IMG/VR virus record: IMGVR_UViG_3300042465_009574
Span: 1 to 52,494 of that record
Reading direction: 5' to 3' (one strand)
From: a virus
DNA: 52,494 nucleotides
Under the pieces are notes generated by a model. It was not told where the DNA came from. It saw nothing but the letters and a program-made list of their open reading frames with translations, and did no database searches. How positions within the stretch are numbered: position 1 is the stretch's first letter; the number at the start of each line of letters is the position of its first letter. Below are positions 1-7,672 of the stretch, one piece after another. The position numbers and the translations under genes are program-made.

Positions 1-561
1 TACGAATCCCTAAAAAAATATCCCTTTCCCAAAAACACTTCGGAGACGACGAGGGATGAAATGAGAGAACTGATTTCAATTCAGAACGCTCCCGAACAAA
101 AAAACGAAGAAATTATGTCGAGGTATTTAAACTACGACGAACACTTCGGAGATGTGATAAAAACCTATTGTAAGGAAAAAATAGGTGTAGATATGGATGA
201 GGTTATTGACTCAATAACAAAAGATGGGTACTATGTTCTTGTTAAATTAAAATTTTTCTATCAGCGACCACGCCCCTATCAGTTGGCACAATATTTAAGG
301 GCGCGGCTTTTTCCATATAAGGCCCCTTCTGCACTGACTCCCGCATATCCTTCGGGACATTCATTTGAGTCATATGCGTTAGCGGAATTTATTGGAAGTA
401 AATATCCTGAACACTATCAGTTTTTAACTGATTTAGCACACGACATATCAATTAGTCGATTATTTCTTGGATTGCATTTTGCCTCGGATTTGGATTTTGG
501 CAGATTTGCGGCTAAAAAATATGTCGGCTCAAAACAATTTGCAAGTAAATATGGAATATGA
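1..561 (+). CDS. PAP2-superfamily phosphatase, 5' end cut by window edge
   Basis: Soluble type-2 phosphatidic acid phosphatase/acid phosphatase-like protein, a family that hydrolyses phosphomonoesters. All three signature blocks are present (numbering from the Met at base 61): K64-x6-R71-P72, PSGH at 97-100, and S132-R133-x5-H139-x3-D143. H100 and H139 would be the catalytic histidines. The reading frame is open back to base 1 with plausible coding (YESLKKYPFPKNTSETTRDE precedes Met61), so the true start lies outside the window and Met61 is probably internal. No membrane segment is visible. Its end overlaps the next gene by 11 bases. The substrate is unknown; PAP2-like proteins occur in other phages and may act on nucleotides or lipids. 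Confidence 0.8.
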   Translation, partial: YESLKKYPFPKNTSETTRDEMRELISIQNAPEQKNEEIMSRYLNYDEHFGDVIKTYCKEKIGVDMDEVIDSITKDGYYVLVKLKFFYQRPRPYQLAQYLRARLFPYKAPSALTPAYPSGHSFESYALAEFIGSKYPEHYQFLTDLAHDISISRLFLGLHFASDLDFGRFAAKKYVGSKQFASKYGI

Positions 562-964
562 ATTTCTTGTAACTCCTATTGGAAAGCCACGAATGACGCA
601 AAGGGATAAATGGTTGAATCCTCCGCGTAAACCTGTCTTGAATTATAGACTTGCAAAAAATGGTTTGCAATTTTATGCTTGTGAACAAAAATTTACTTTG
701 CCCGAAATTATTAATGTTATTTTTGTTTTACCTGTTTCACTAACTTGGAGCAAAAAGAAAAAAACATCAATGATTGGGCACCCACATCGTCAAAAACCTG
801 ATTTAGACAACATCCTCAAATTTTTGATGGATGGTTTGATGCCCAACGGTGGTGATGAAGTTGTACATACCATAAACGCCCGTAAAATTTGGGGTGAAGA
901 AGGTAAAATATTAATTGAAACAAACAATGACCCGACAACGCAAAATCGAAACGAAACCAATTGA
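551..964 (+). CDS. RusA-like Holliday junction resolvase
   Basis: 137-residue endodeoxyribonuclease of the RusA family, which cuts four-way DNA junctions before packaging. It shows the N-terminal PIGKPRMTQRDKW block (residues 9-21), the central KPDLDN block (82-87) supplying acidic metal ligands D84 and D86, a D94-G95 pair, and D102 followed by a basic stretch near K112. These match the family's conserved acidic and lysine positions and its usual length of about 120-140. I chose the ATG at 551, 28 codons inside a longer frame that opens with TTG, because the family block begins just after it. It overlaps the PAP2 gene upstream and the DnaA-like gene downstream. Confidence 0.85.
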   Translation: MEYEFLVTPIGKPRMTQRDKWLNPPRKPVLNYRLAKNGLQFYACEQKFTLPEIINVIFVLPVSLTWSKKKKTSMIGHPHRQKPDLDNILKFLMDGLMPNGGDEVVHTINARKIWGEEGKILIETNNDPTTQNRNETN

Positions 965-1361
965 ACAACTATTTTCAGCATTAAGTGAAACGCTGAATGA
1001 AATTGGTTATATGAGAACAATTCACCTTCTGAGGAAGGGGCAAGAAAATGTATGGAATTCTGATTTAAAACTTGCAACGGATGCTGTTTGCAAGGTGTTT
1101 AATATATCTCCCGACGTAGTATTTGGCAAATCAAGAAAATATCCCCGAAAATATGCTTTTGCAATTTGGGTTTATTTATCATACACTAAATTAAATTATA
1201 CTTTGCCTGACTTAGTGAATTATACACACAAGTCGTTATCCACTATTAGCAAGGCGAAAGGCACAATCGACAATCGAAGAAACACAACGGCATTTGAAAA
1301 AAAGATTAATGACAAACTTGATGAATGCATCACAATCATAAATGAAATTAAACCCGAATAA
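927..1361 (+). CDS. DnaA domain IV-like DNA-binding protein
   Basis: 144-residue protein whose central part (about residues 55-110) resembles the C-terminal DNA-binding domain of the initiator DnaA. A KSRKYPRKYAFAIWVYL helix matches the DnaA basic helix, and a later HKSLSTISKA segment sits where DnaA has its GRDHSTVxHA signature. There is no AAA+ module, so it is not a full DnaA. It may bind DnaA-box-like sites for replication or regulation. The ATG at 927 is preferred over an in-frame TTG 12 bases upstream. Its stop overlaps the next start (TAATG). The fold assignment is by eye. Confidence 0.6.
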   Translation: MTRQRKIETKPIEQLFSALSETLNEIGYMRTIHLLRKGQENVWNSDLKLATDAVCKVFNISPDVVFGKSRKYPRKYAFAIWVYLSYTKLNYTLPDLVNYTHKSLSTISKAKGTIDNRRNTTAFEKKINDKLDECITIINEIKPE

Positions 1362-2338
1362 TGATGGAAAATACAGAAAATGTGAATTCAGAAATCTTTG
1401 AAGATTTCTCCCCGCTTACGCAAGACAATGTAATTCAACGTGATTACACAAAACCAAACGTAGACTATTCCCAAGTCAATGCAAGCCCTATTGAAGAGCC
1501 CATATTTACCGCACCTTCTTTTGAGGATATGGATAAACATTGGAACTCAAAAGGAGTTGAAGAGGCGCAAATCATAGATGAAAAGGCAAGTGCAAATCCA
1601 TATACTGAAAACCTTGATAAAAAAGACCAACGGAAAGCGTCAGCGGCTTTAGTCGAGGCTTTATTGGATGGGTATTCTCAGTTAAATAAATTTGGTAACA
1701 AACTTGTTCAATTCAATCCCGAAAAAATTCAAGCGATGATGCGCTCAGGGGAAATAGACCCTGATTTGACCATCCCTATTAATGGTAGGAATATTGGAGT
1801 GCTCGACTATGTAAACGCATACAATGAGGAAACGTCAACGGTTATTTCTGTGGATGATGACTTCAAAGACAAGGTTCGTCCTTTGTTAATTGAAGAATTT
1901 ATGGAGCGGAATATCGGTATGACCCGCCTACAACTTATTGGATATTATTTTGGTACAGATTTGTTGACTAAGGGAACATTAATTTATTCATTAAGAAAGC
2001 AAAATCAAGCAGTATTGGATTCATTGGTGGAAATAAGTAATAATTCACGTCCTGCGCCAACACCACAAGCAAGTCGTGTAGAGAAGACTGAACCTAATAC
2101 TGAAGAGAAGCCTGTTAGGGAGCCACAACGCGAATTTGTAGAACCCGAGGAAGAATACGCTGTGATTGAGGATTTCGAACCAATCATTGAAGTGAAAAAT
2201 GCAAATGACGACGTGAAGCGTTCAAGAAAACCAACAGCAGGACCAAGGTTCGGTGACAGTGCGATTTTAGAACAAATGGAACAAATTGCCAATGGTGAAA
2301 CCTCGTCCAAGCGTAGAGGAAGACCAAGGAAAAAATAA
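1361..2338 (+). CDS. Acidic protein with C-terminal AT-hook
   Basis: 325 residues, no recognised enzyme motif. The N-terminal 90 residues are acidic and low complexity. Residues about 90-225 look helical and globular. Residues about 226-325 are a Pro/Glu/Lys-rich disordered tail that ends in KRRGRPRKK, a textbook AT-hook core (GRP flanked by basic residues), suggesting binding to the minor groove of AT-rich DNA. It sits between the DnaA-like gene and the packaging ATPase, overlapping the former by the stop-start TAATG. A role in genome condensation or packaging-substrate recognition is inference. Confidence 0.6.
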   Translation: MMENTENVNSEIFEDFSPLTQDNVIQRDYTKPNVDYSQVNASPIEEPIFTAPSFEDMDKHWNSKGVEEAQIIDEKASANPYTENLDKKDQRKASAALVEALLDGYSQLNKFGNKLVQFNPEKIQAMMRSGEIDPDLTIPINGRNIGVLDYVNAYNEETSTVISVDDDFKDKVRPLLIEEFMERNIGMTRLQLIGYYFGTDLLTKGTLIYSLRKQNQAVLDSLVEISNNSRPAPTPQASRVEKTEPNTEEKPVREPQREFVEPEEEYAVIEDFEPIIEVKNANDDVKRSRKPTAGPRFGDSAILEQMEQIANGETSSKRRGRPRKK

Positions 2339-2347
2339 TTTAAAAAT

Positions 2348-3169
2348 ATGAGAGAACCATTATTGGGCGTAGCCGTCGGAAAGAAAGGGGTAGGGAAAAC
2401 CTTTACAACCAATAGGGTGATTAAACAATATGTGATGGGTAATCCCGCTTCGGGAATTATGCCAAGAAAAGTTTTGATTTTAGATGCAAACGATGAATAT
2501 ACTGAGTATAAGGCAATTGCATTAAAGGATTTGATGTTGTTTAGTGTACACCCTTTGGTTGAAGCAAGAAGAATTAGACCGATTCACCCCGACGGTAAAA
2601 AAATGACCTTGGATGATTTGGCTGCTACGTTGAATTATATTTTGGAGGTATTTTCAGGGGGCCTATTATTGATTGAAGACATTAATCGATTTACTTCTGA
2701 TTTTATGCCACAAGATTTAATGGGAGCGATTGCGACGAATCGACATCGTGACTTGGACATCATTTTACACTATCAAGGTATAGGTCGTATTGGAACGAAG
2801 GTATGGCAAAATATCAATTGGCTAAGGATGCATAAAATTACGGAGTCCGCAATCAGGCACGCCAAAAAGTTTGAAGATAAATATGAGATAATCCGTATAT
2901 GCGAATTGATGGTAAACATTCAGTATTTTTTGGGTAACGAAAGGACTTTTCAGTACATCGATTGTGAGAATATGTGTTTTCAAGGTAAGGTGGATGAAAA
3001 ACTATTTGCAGATGCTTGTAAGCAATATTTGGAGGAAAATTATCGTAGAATTATTTCACCACTTTTACAGATTCGTGGTGTGGGTGATAAAAAGAAATTT
3101 ACTGCAGATACCGCAATGAAGTCTGAGATGGAAAGATTGCGTAAAATGTATTTAAAAAGGCAAGTGTAA
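2348..3169 (+). CDS. HerA/FtsK-type genome packaging ATPase
   Basis: 273-residue P-loop NTPase. Walker A is GKKGVGKT at residues 11-18. A Walker B-like strand GGLLLIEDINRF lies near residue 100, preceded by the HerA-type segment KVLILDANDEYTEY (about 38-51). A following HYQGIGRIG (about 139-147) fits the sensor Gln region of HerA/FtsK proteins. In tailless viruses such as PRD1, PM2, STIV and P23-77, an ATPase of this class pumps DNA into a preformed capsid, and its gene often sits beside the capsid gene, as here. The length matches viral members, and no terminase was found elsewhere. A terminator follows 33 bases after the stop. Confidence 0.8.
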   Translation: MREPLLGVAVGKKGVGKTFTTNRVIKQYVMGNPASGIMPRKVLILDANDEYTEYKAIALKDLMLFSVHPLVEARRIRPIHPDGKKMTLDDLAATLNYILEVFSGGLLLIEDINRFTSDFMPQDLMGAIATNRHRDLDIILHYQGIGRIGTKVWQNINWLRMHKITESAIRHAKKFEDKYEIIRICELMVNIQYFLGNERTFQYIDCENMCFQGKVDEKLFADACKQYLEENYRRIISPLLQIRGVGDKKKFTADTAMKSEMERLRKMYLKRQV

Positions 3170-3202
3170 GTTACATTAAGTGTACTATACAAATAATCGA
3201 TA

Positions 3203-3229
3203 AGCCCCCTTGTAAACAGGGGGTTTTTC
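3203..3229 (+). terminator. Intrinsic terminator after packaging ATPase
   Basis: Stem CCCCCT (3205-3210) pairs with AGGGGG (3218-3223) around a short loop, followed by a T run. It lies just after the ATPase stop and separates the early block from the capsid unit. Confidence 0.75.
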
Positions 3230-3307
3230 ATTTTATATACTTGTATTTTACCATACAAATATTATTTGCTAAAATAATCAATCGATAATAGTACATTTTA
3301 TCAAAGG

Positions 3308-3315
3308 TATTTTTG
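3308..3315 (+). promoter_or_regulatory. Candidate -7 promoter element, TATTTTTG
   Basis: Matches the Bacteroidota -7 consensus TAnnTTTG, about 40 bases before the next start codon and in a 186-base gap after a terminator. A clear -33 TTTG at the usual spacing is not seen, so support is moderate. It would drive the capsid unit. Confidence 0.4.
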
Positions 3316-3355
3316 AAACAATAAGCAGTCTGAACGGCTTATAAAACAAAAACTT

Positions 3356-3469
3356 ATGAACGTAGAATCTTTAAAAAAAATCGGAGGACAAGTCCTTTTA
3401 ATTGTAGTCGGTGTTATTGTTGCTAATGAAATTCAAAAGCAAATTGACAAACGTCGCGCAGCAATGTAA
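3356..3469 (+). CDS. Small single-span membrane protein (37 aa)
   Basis: Begins MNVESLKKIGG, has one hydrophobic span (about residues 11-24) and ends in a basic tail rich in Lys/Arg. It has an A-rich leader and lies 38 bases before the capsid candidate, in the same transcription unit. It is probably a virion membrane component; its function is unknown. Confidence 0.6.
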   Translation: MNVESLKKIGGQVLLIVVGVIVANEIQKQIDKRRAAM

Positions 3470-3507
3470 ACTCACAAAAAAACAAAAACCTTAAAAAAAC
3501 AAAAACT

Positions 3508-4209
3508 ATGAATAATGTCCGTAAATACCTTGCTGACGCACAAAATCGTGCTCACGAGGGCTTCTTGAATGCCGATGGCTTCTTTGATGACGATTTGAAC
3601 TTCACCGCAGGTGATGATTTTATGAATGCAAATGGCAACGACGCTATGCCTGCTGCCGCTCCAACCTCACAACCTTACATCATTCAAATTTCTAACACAG
3701 GTTCTGCTGTTGCGAATTTCAGTGTATTGGGTTCTTACGAGCAGTTGGGTGATACTGCAGCATTTACTTCGGGTAACTTTATATCAGGAGACGTGACTAT
3801 TTCGTCTGCTATTCCAAACGTAACCTATCAGCAAATGTTGTATCAGTTTATGAACAACCCTTTCAGCACAGGTTTGACTTACATTCAGTCTTCTTCAAAC
3901 ACACAGTTGTTGGAAACAATCAGTGTGCAAACTAAAGACGCGAATGGTAACGTGGCCCAAAAGCCTTTGGTGCCTACTATTGACCCATATCAGTTTCAGA
4001 CTACCGTCCTTGCTCTCCGTTTCGGATACAGAATTGACGGTTACACTAAATTGATTTTGAATTCAATTTTGGCTTCAACCACCGTGAAGTTGTATCTGTA
4101 CCCTGCAGACAACATCAACTTGGCTCGTGGATTGTCAGGACGCGCTGTATCAAAAGATTTCAGCAGCCCAGGCATTGTACGTGCTCAAACCGTGAAAATC
4201 CAAGGTTAA
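3508..4209 (+). CDS. Candidate major capsid protein
   Basis: 233 residues, rich in Ser/Thr/Asn and predicted beta-strands from about residue 55, with an acidic N-terminal arm. The call rests on context: it directly follows the packaging ATPase, has its own upstream promoter candidate and a very strong terminator, and precedes a run of membrane-protein genes. The arm carries two copies of a motif shared with other genes here, FLNADG (19-24) and FMNANG (38-43). The C-terminus KDFSSPGIVRAQTVKIQ recurs in the protein at 5848-6255. The length suits a single jelly roll, or an unusually small double one; PM2 P2 at about 270 residues is the smallest double jelly roll I know. No homology search was possible. 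Confidence 0.6.
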   Translation: MNNVRKYLADAQNRAHEGFLNADGFFDDDLNFTAGDDFMNANGNDAMPAAAPTSQPYIIQISNTGSAVANFSVLGSYEQLGDTAAFTSGNFISGDVTISSAIPNVTYQQMLYQFMNNPFSTGLTYIQSSSNTQLLETISVQTKDANGNVAQKPLVPTIDPYQFQTTVLALRFGYRIDGYTKLILNSILASTTVKLYLYPADNINLARGLSGRAVSKDFSSPGIVRAQTVKIQG

Positions 4210-4230
4210 TCCCTTTTTTACGATTTATAG

Positions 4231-4269
4231 AAAAGGGGCGATGGCACACAGCCTCGCCCCTTTTTTTTT
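4231..4269 (+). terminator. Strong terminator after capsid candidate
   Basis: Long stem AAAAGGGGCGA (4231-4241) against TCGCCCCTTTT (4254-4264), with inner GGC/GCC pairing around ACACA, then nine T. It makes the capsid gene separately terminable, as expected for a highly expressed structural gene. Confidence 0.85.
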
Positions 4270-4291
4270 AATAGGCTAAAATCAAATAATT

Positions 4292-4462
4292 ATGGCATAT
4301 AAAGTCAAATTGGGTAACAAGGATTACTTCTCAGAAGAATTTTCTTCAGAGACGGAAGCAAAAAAAGCAAAGTATTTCGCCATTGTAGGTGCAAAAACTT
4401 TTCGCAGTGCATCGAAATCGATGGACACAAAAATTGTAAAAGTTGTAAAAAAGAAAAAATAA
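4292..4462 (+). CDS. Small basic protein (56 aa)
   Basis: Starts MAYKVKLGNKDYF and ends VVKKKK; Lys-rich with an acidic patch in the middle and no membrane span. The sequence is not recognised. The ATG follows an A/T-rich leader right after the capsid terminator, and the stop overlaps the next start (TAATG), so it is the first gene of the membrane-protein operon. Confidence 0.6.
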   Translation: MAYKVKLGNKDYFSEEFSSETEAKKAKYFAIVGAKTFRSASKSMDTKIVKVVKKKK

Positions 4463-4845
4463 TGACAATCTACGAGTATATCGCAAGAAACAATCCGATG
4501 GGTGCTAAAAGAGTAATTGAATCTTTTGGCTATGTGGTAACACAACCTAAAAAAATGGGCGATAACCTTCGTATGTTGGTTGCGCAAGAAGGAGAGCCCG
4601 CTTTAAAAGCAGTCGTTGATTTACATCCTGATAAAGACTTAATTTTAGAAGTTTTCGGGAATAGTCAAAGTGTTAAAGCAACGGGTGAAAATTTCTTTGG
4701 AGCCGATGGTCTACTTCAAAGCGCAGTTTTAAATAACAACCAACAGCAAAATGACAGCAACAATAAAATGGTGCTTCAAACAAACACATTAATTGTGGCC
4801 TTATCACTCCTTGTAGTTGCAGGGTTAATATTAAAGAATCGATGA
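4462..4845 (+). CDS. Virion-type membrane protein, C-terminal anchor (127 aa)
   Basis: Soluble N-terminal 75 residues, then FFGADG at 78-83 (the motif shared with the capsid arm), an Asn/Gln-rich linker, and one membrane span at about 108-124 followed by KNR. A basic end after a C-terminal span suggests the bulk faces the side opposite the short tail. It overlaps its neighbours on both sides by 1-4 bases. Function unknown. Confidence 0.65.
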   Translation: MTIYEYIARNNPMGAKRVIESFGYVVTQPKKMGDNLRMLVAQEGEPALKAVVDLHPDKDLILEVFGNSQSVKATGENFFGADGLLQSAVLNNNQQQNDSNNKMVLQTNTLIVALSLLVVAGLILKNR

Positions 4846-5444
4846 AAAATTTGAAACCTAACGAAATTTACGCTGTATCAGCGATGACAATTGACAACAA
4901 TACTGAAGGGGTAAAAACCCTGATTACAAAGTATGGTGTCATTTTGCCAAACAATGCAAGTCGAAGTGATATTGACAAAGCATTTGCAGCCCTTTTAAGA
5001 AAGAGTAAATCTTTCCGCAACGATTTTGCTGTATTGGCGGCAAATGAAAGTCAGAAGAGCGAAAACTTCTCAAATTTTATGGAATTTTTAGGTATGTCAG
5101 GAAGAGGTATTGGAACAGCAAGTGCTCCTTTAAAAACTCCCGACCCAATTCCTGTAAAAACAAGTTTACCGAACACAACTGCAAAAAAACCAAGTGCATT
5201 TGCGGAAGCATTTGATGCTGACACAATTAGAAACGTCATCAATACGGGATTAAATATTTGGGCTACCCGCTCAGGTACTACAGCCTCAACTACAAATGAT
5301 TTACAATCAGGTAGGGAATCTTTGAATTTACAACCCCAAAGTCAACAAACACGTGGTATTGGAACGACGGGAATCGTTTTGATTTCAATTGGTGCACTTG
5401 CAGCGGTAGGTGTTTTGATTTATTACCTATCTAAAAACAAATGA
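4842..5444 (+). CDS. Virion-type membrane protein, C-terminal anchor (200 aa)
   Basis: About 70 helical residues at the N-terminus, a Pro/Ser/Thr-rich central linker, then a hydrophobic span (about 172-194) ending YLSKNK. The start overlaps the upstream stop by four bases (ATGA). The architecture matches its neighbours: a soluble domain tethered to a membrane. No family recognised. Confidence 0.65.
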   Translation: MKNLKPNEIYAVSAMTIDNNTEGVKTLITKYGVILPNNASRSDIDKAFAALLRKSKSFRNDFAVLAANESQKSENFSNFMEFLGMSGRGIGTASAPLKTPDPIPVKTSLPNTTAKKPSAFAEAFDADTIRNVINTGLNIWATRSGTTASTTNDLQSGRESLNLQPQSQQTRGIGTTGIVLISIGALAAVGVLIYYLSKNK

Positions 5445-5445
5445 T

Positions 5446-5619
5446 ATGGAAAATAAAGATTATACCAAAGTCGTTGGATACTCTCAAATAGGTGGTGCCA
5501 TAGGTATCATTTATGCATTTTCAACAAAATCAGGATTCTTCAAAGGGGTCGGCTATTATTTAGTTGGGTCTTTTGTTGCAGGACTGATTGCATCAGGTGT
5601 GACCGCAGTAAAGAAATAA
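5446..5619 (+). CDS. Small two-span membrane protein (57 aa)
   Basis: Begins MENKDYTKVVGYSQIGG. Two Gly/Ala-rich hydrophobic stretches (about 11-26 and 34-54) separated by STKSGFF give a hairpin with glycine-zipper spacing. It starts two bases after the previous stop and its own stop overlaps the next ATG (TAATG). Possibly a membrane-remodelling or pore-type virion component, by inference only. Confidence 0.6.
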   Translation: MENKDYTKVVGYSQIGGAIGIIYAFSTKSGFFKGVGYYLVGSFVAGLIASGVTAVKK

Positions 5620-5843
5620 TGGCAAACGAATTTCAAGACGCTTTAGACAATGTTAAAGAACTGAGTGGACAATCTACTCACGATACCTTTTTGAAGCAAA
5701 GCAAGCGCATTATGAAGGGCAGTGCTACAGGTCTTGTTGTTGGTTTGATGTATGGATGGTACACGAAAAAAAATATTTATGTAACTGCAATACTTGGAGT
5801 AATTGCAGGAGGCGCGGTTAATTACTTTATTTTCTCAGAATAA
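5619..5843 (+). CDS. Small two-span membrane protein (74 aa)
   Basis: Amphipathic N-terminus, then Gly-rich spans at about 34-47 and 53-71 with a short KKN turn. Like the preceding gene it is a Gly-rich membrane hairpin, and the two may be a divergent pair. Coupled by TAATG to the upstream gene. Function unknown. Confidence 0.6.
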   Translation: MANEFQDALDNVKELSGQSTHDTFLKQSKRIMKGSATGLVVGLMYGWYTKKNIYVTAILGVIAGGAVNYFIFSE

Positions 5844-5847
5844 AATT

Positions 5848-6255
5848 ATGACTTTAGATTCAGCGATAAAATATAAAGATTTTTCGAACCCAAATATAGT
5901 TCGTGCAAGGCCAATTAATATACAAATGGCCAATGATGACTATTTTTCTGTAGCGGGTCCTGCGGGCGCAACACAATTAAAACTCACCAAGGTTTTGACT
6001 GTAAAAAATGCTCAGGGTAAAAATACGAATTATGAGGTGGGTTCAGTTGTTTGGGCGTTCCCTATTCAAACCATCGCCAAATCAAATAGTTATGTTTTTA
6101 CAACGGAAGGTCAAGGGTATATTTTGACTGTAGGTGTTAACGCTGAAATTTATAATCAAAAAGAGTCTAAAGAGACAAAAAAAGGTTTTCCTTTTTCTTT
6201 AGTCGGATTAGCCTTAATCGGAATAGTAATAATTTATACAATGAAAAAATTATGA
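5848..6255 (+). CDS. Membrane protein sharing a motif with the capsid C-terminus (135 aa)
   Basis: The N-terminus reads KDFSNPNIVRARPINIQ, closely matching the last residues of the capsid candidate (KDFSSPGIVRAQTVKIQ). A beta-rich domain follows (about 30-105), then one C-terminal span (about 114-131). The ATG at 5848 is preferred over a longer non-ATG frame opening at 5803 inside the upstream gene. The shared motif in a membrane-anchored protein suggests a link between shell and inner membrane, or a shared binding or processing signal. Confidence 0.7.
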   Translation: MTLDSAIKYKDFSNPNIVRARPINIQMANDDYFSVAGPAGATQLKLTKVLTVKNAQGKNTNYEVGSVVWAFPIQTIAKSNSYVFTTEGQGYILTVGVNAEIYNQKESKETKKGFPFSLVGLALIGIVIIYTMKKL

Positions 6256-6353
6256 AAACAGCGAATGATGAAAAGAAAAAAGGTGGTGCGTTGATGCTTG
6301 TAGGTTTTGCGATGCTCGCCTATGTTGTTTATAAAATAATCGAAAGTAAATGA
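6252..6353 (+). CDS. Small single-span membrane protein (33 aa)
   Basis: Reads MKTANDEKKKGG, then one span of about 18 residues and a short IIESK tail. It overlaps the upstream and downstream genes by ATGA junctions at both ends, which strongly supports real translation despite its size. Confidence 0.6.
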   Translation: MKTANDEKKKGGALMLVGFAMLAYVVYKIIESK

Positions 6354-6574
6354 AAAAAGAATATATTGAAGCCCTCGTTTTAATTGGAGCCATTGGATTG
6401 GCTATTTACTTAGCAAGTTCTAAGGACTCCGTATTGAAAAGTGCAAAATCAAATTCTCCAACACCGACAGGACCAAAAGGCGGTTTTGAGAATTTCACTG
6501 CAGACGAATTAACTTATGACGACCATTTGTATGGAAATGCAGATGGAGGATTAAAAGGTTTAACATTTAAATAA
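6350..6574 (+). CDS. Membrane protein with N-terminal anchor (74 aa)
   Basis: One N-terminal span (about 6-22), then a polar tail with YGNADG at 61-66, another copy of the capsid-arm motif. Coupled upstream by ATGA. The exposed tail is short and acidic. Function unknown. Confidence 0.6.
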   Translation: MKKEYIEALVLIGAIGLAIYLASSKDSVLKSAKSNSPTPTGPKGGFENFTADELTYDDHLYGNADGGLKGLTFK

Positions 6575-6582
6575 ATAAAACT

Positions 6583-6672
6583 ATGACAAAAAACACAAAA
6601 ACAATCTTGACTTTAGCCGCTGTTGCTGCGGTATTGTTCTTCGTTTTCAAGAAGCCAAAAACAGACGCTTAA
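6583..6672 (+). CDS. Very small single-span membrane protein (29 aa)
   Basis: MTKNTKT, then a hydrophobic span ending LFFVF and a basic KKPKTDA tail. It fills the gap between two neighbouring genes in the same orientation, with an A-rich leader before the ATG. Size makes the call tentative. Confidence 0.5.
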   Translation: MTKNTKTILTLAAVAAVLFFVFKKPKTDA

Positions 6673-6683
6673 TTGTAATTGAA

Positions 6684-7178
6684 ATGAATCGTGACGTATT
6701 ATTAGGCGCGGGGGTCGTTTTGGCCTTCATCGTCCTTGTTAATCGAGCCAAAAAAAACCAAGTAACTGACACCCAAGGTGGCGGTGGTGGTGGTGGCGGT
6801 GGTTTTGGTGGTGGTCCCTTTGTAGGGGGCGTACCCGCAGGACCAATGACTGTCAATACTATTGTTCAACCCGCAGCGCGTCCTGCAAATCAAGGACGCT
6901 CTTACAACGCTGCTGATGTGACTAAAAGTAAAGACACCACTCCAACTGCAGCAGTTACAAGTTCCGCTCAAGCAAAAGCGATAGAAACAGCCACCAACAC
7001 GGGTGGAATCGTTCCTATCGGTCAAGGGGGAAGCAGTACACCTACCTACAGCACAGGGACAGTGACTCAAGCAGATTTAGCGAAAGGTGTTGCAGGTAAC
7101 ACTGTATTCAAACCTTTCAGCGGAGATGCTAAATTCTTGGGATTTGTAGGTTCAAGACCTAAATTTGAATTTAATTAA
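6684..7178 (+). CDS. Membrane-anchored Gly/Thr-rich protein (164 aa)
   Basis: N-terminal span (about 5-20), a basic RAKKN stop-transfer, then an almost pure glycine linker around residues 33-48, and a Thr/Ser/Ala-rich low-complexity region to the end, which closes with RPKFEFN. It looks like a flexible spike or linker anchored in a membrane. No enzymatic motif. Confidence 0.6.
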   Translation: MNRDVLLGAGVVLAFIVLVNRAKKNQVTDTQGGGGGGGGGFGGGPFVGGVPAGPMTVNTIVQPAARPANQGRSYNAADVTKSKDTTPTAAVTSSAQAKAIETATNTGGIVPIGQGGSSTPTYSTGTVTQADLAKGVAGNTVFKPFSGDAKFLGFVGSRPKFEFN

Positions 7179-7179
7179 T

Positions 7180-7461
7180 ATGTTGTCAGCAAATAAACTA
7201 TACAAGGAATCAGGTACCACTTTGTCTTTCAAAGAATGGTTGGAGCGTGAAAAGGCAAAAGGCAAATTCATTCCCAACGTGGAAGCGATGGAAGAGTTTG
7301 TGAATGCCGATGGTGGAACTTCAGAGCAAGCCTCTGAGCAACCCGAAATCACAGCGAAATCAGTTGAGAATAAACAGATGTTTACCTCGATTGCTCGAGT
7401 AGGTTTAATTGTTGTATTGACATACTTCGTTTATCGAACTATCAAAAATGAAATTAAGTAA
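7180..7461 (+). CDS. Membrane protein with C-terminal anchor (93 aa)
   Basis: Soluble helical N-terminus, FVNADG at 40-45 (the motif shared with the capsid arm), a Ser/Glu-rich linker, then one span (about 70-86) ending in Lys. The ATG at 7180 directly follows the previous stop; a non-ATG extension from 7165 is less likely. Confidence 0.6.
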   Translation: MLSANKLYKESGTTLSFKEWLEREKAKGKFIPNVEAMEEFVNADGGTSEQASEQPEITAKSVENKQMFTSIARVGLIVVLTYFVYRTIKNEIK

Positions 7462-7672
7462 TACTCAAATAAAGCGCATCATTATTGCAGGGGGATTTTT
7501 CTTCCTGCTTTTGCGCTTTAGAGGATACTTAAATCCCTCAAAAGAAACATTGTCGGCAAAAGACGATAGTGTTTCTGCAAATGGTACCAAATCGGTAATC
7601 GACAGAGCGATTCACAAAGTAAAAAGTGGCGCGGTAAAAGTTGCAAGCACACCATCTGAAATAAAAAACTGA
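7448..7672 (+). CDS. Membrane protein with N-terminal anchor (74 aa)
   Basis: Basic start, span at about 9-22, then a polar tail with SVSANG at 41-46, a weaker copy of the shared motif. It overlaps the previous gene by 14 bases and ends on the next start (TGATGA). Confidence 0.55.
   Translation: MKLSNTQIKRIIIAGGFFFLLLRFRGYLNPSKETLSAKDDSVSANGTKSVIDRAIHKVKSGAVKVASTPSEIKN

Noticed and set aside
467-551. N-terminal extension of the RusA-like protein
   Set aside because: It opens with TTG, lies fully inside the PAP2 gene and has no RusA-like content; the family block starts right after the ATG at 551.
927-1361. Complete DnaA initiator
   Set aside because: Only a domain IV-like region is present; there are no Walker motifs and only 144 residues.
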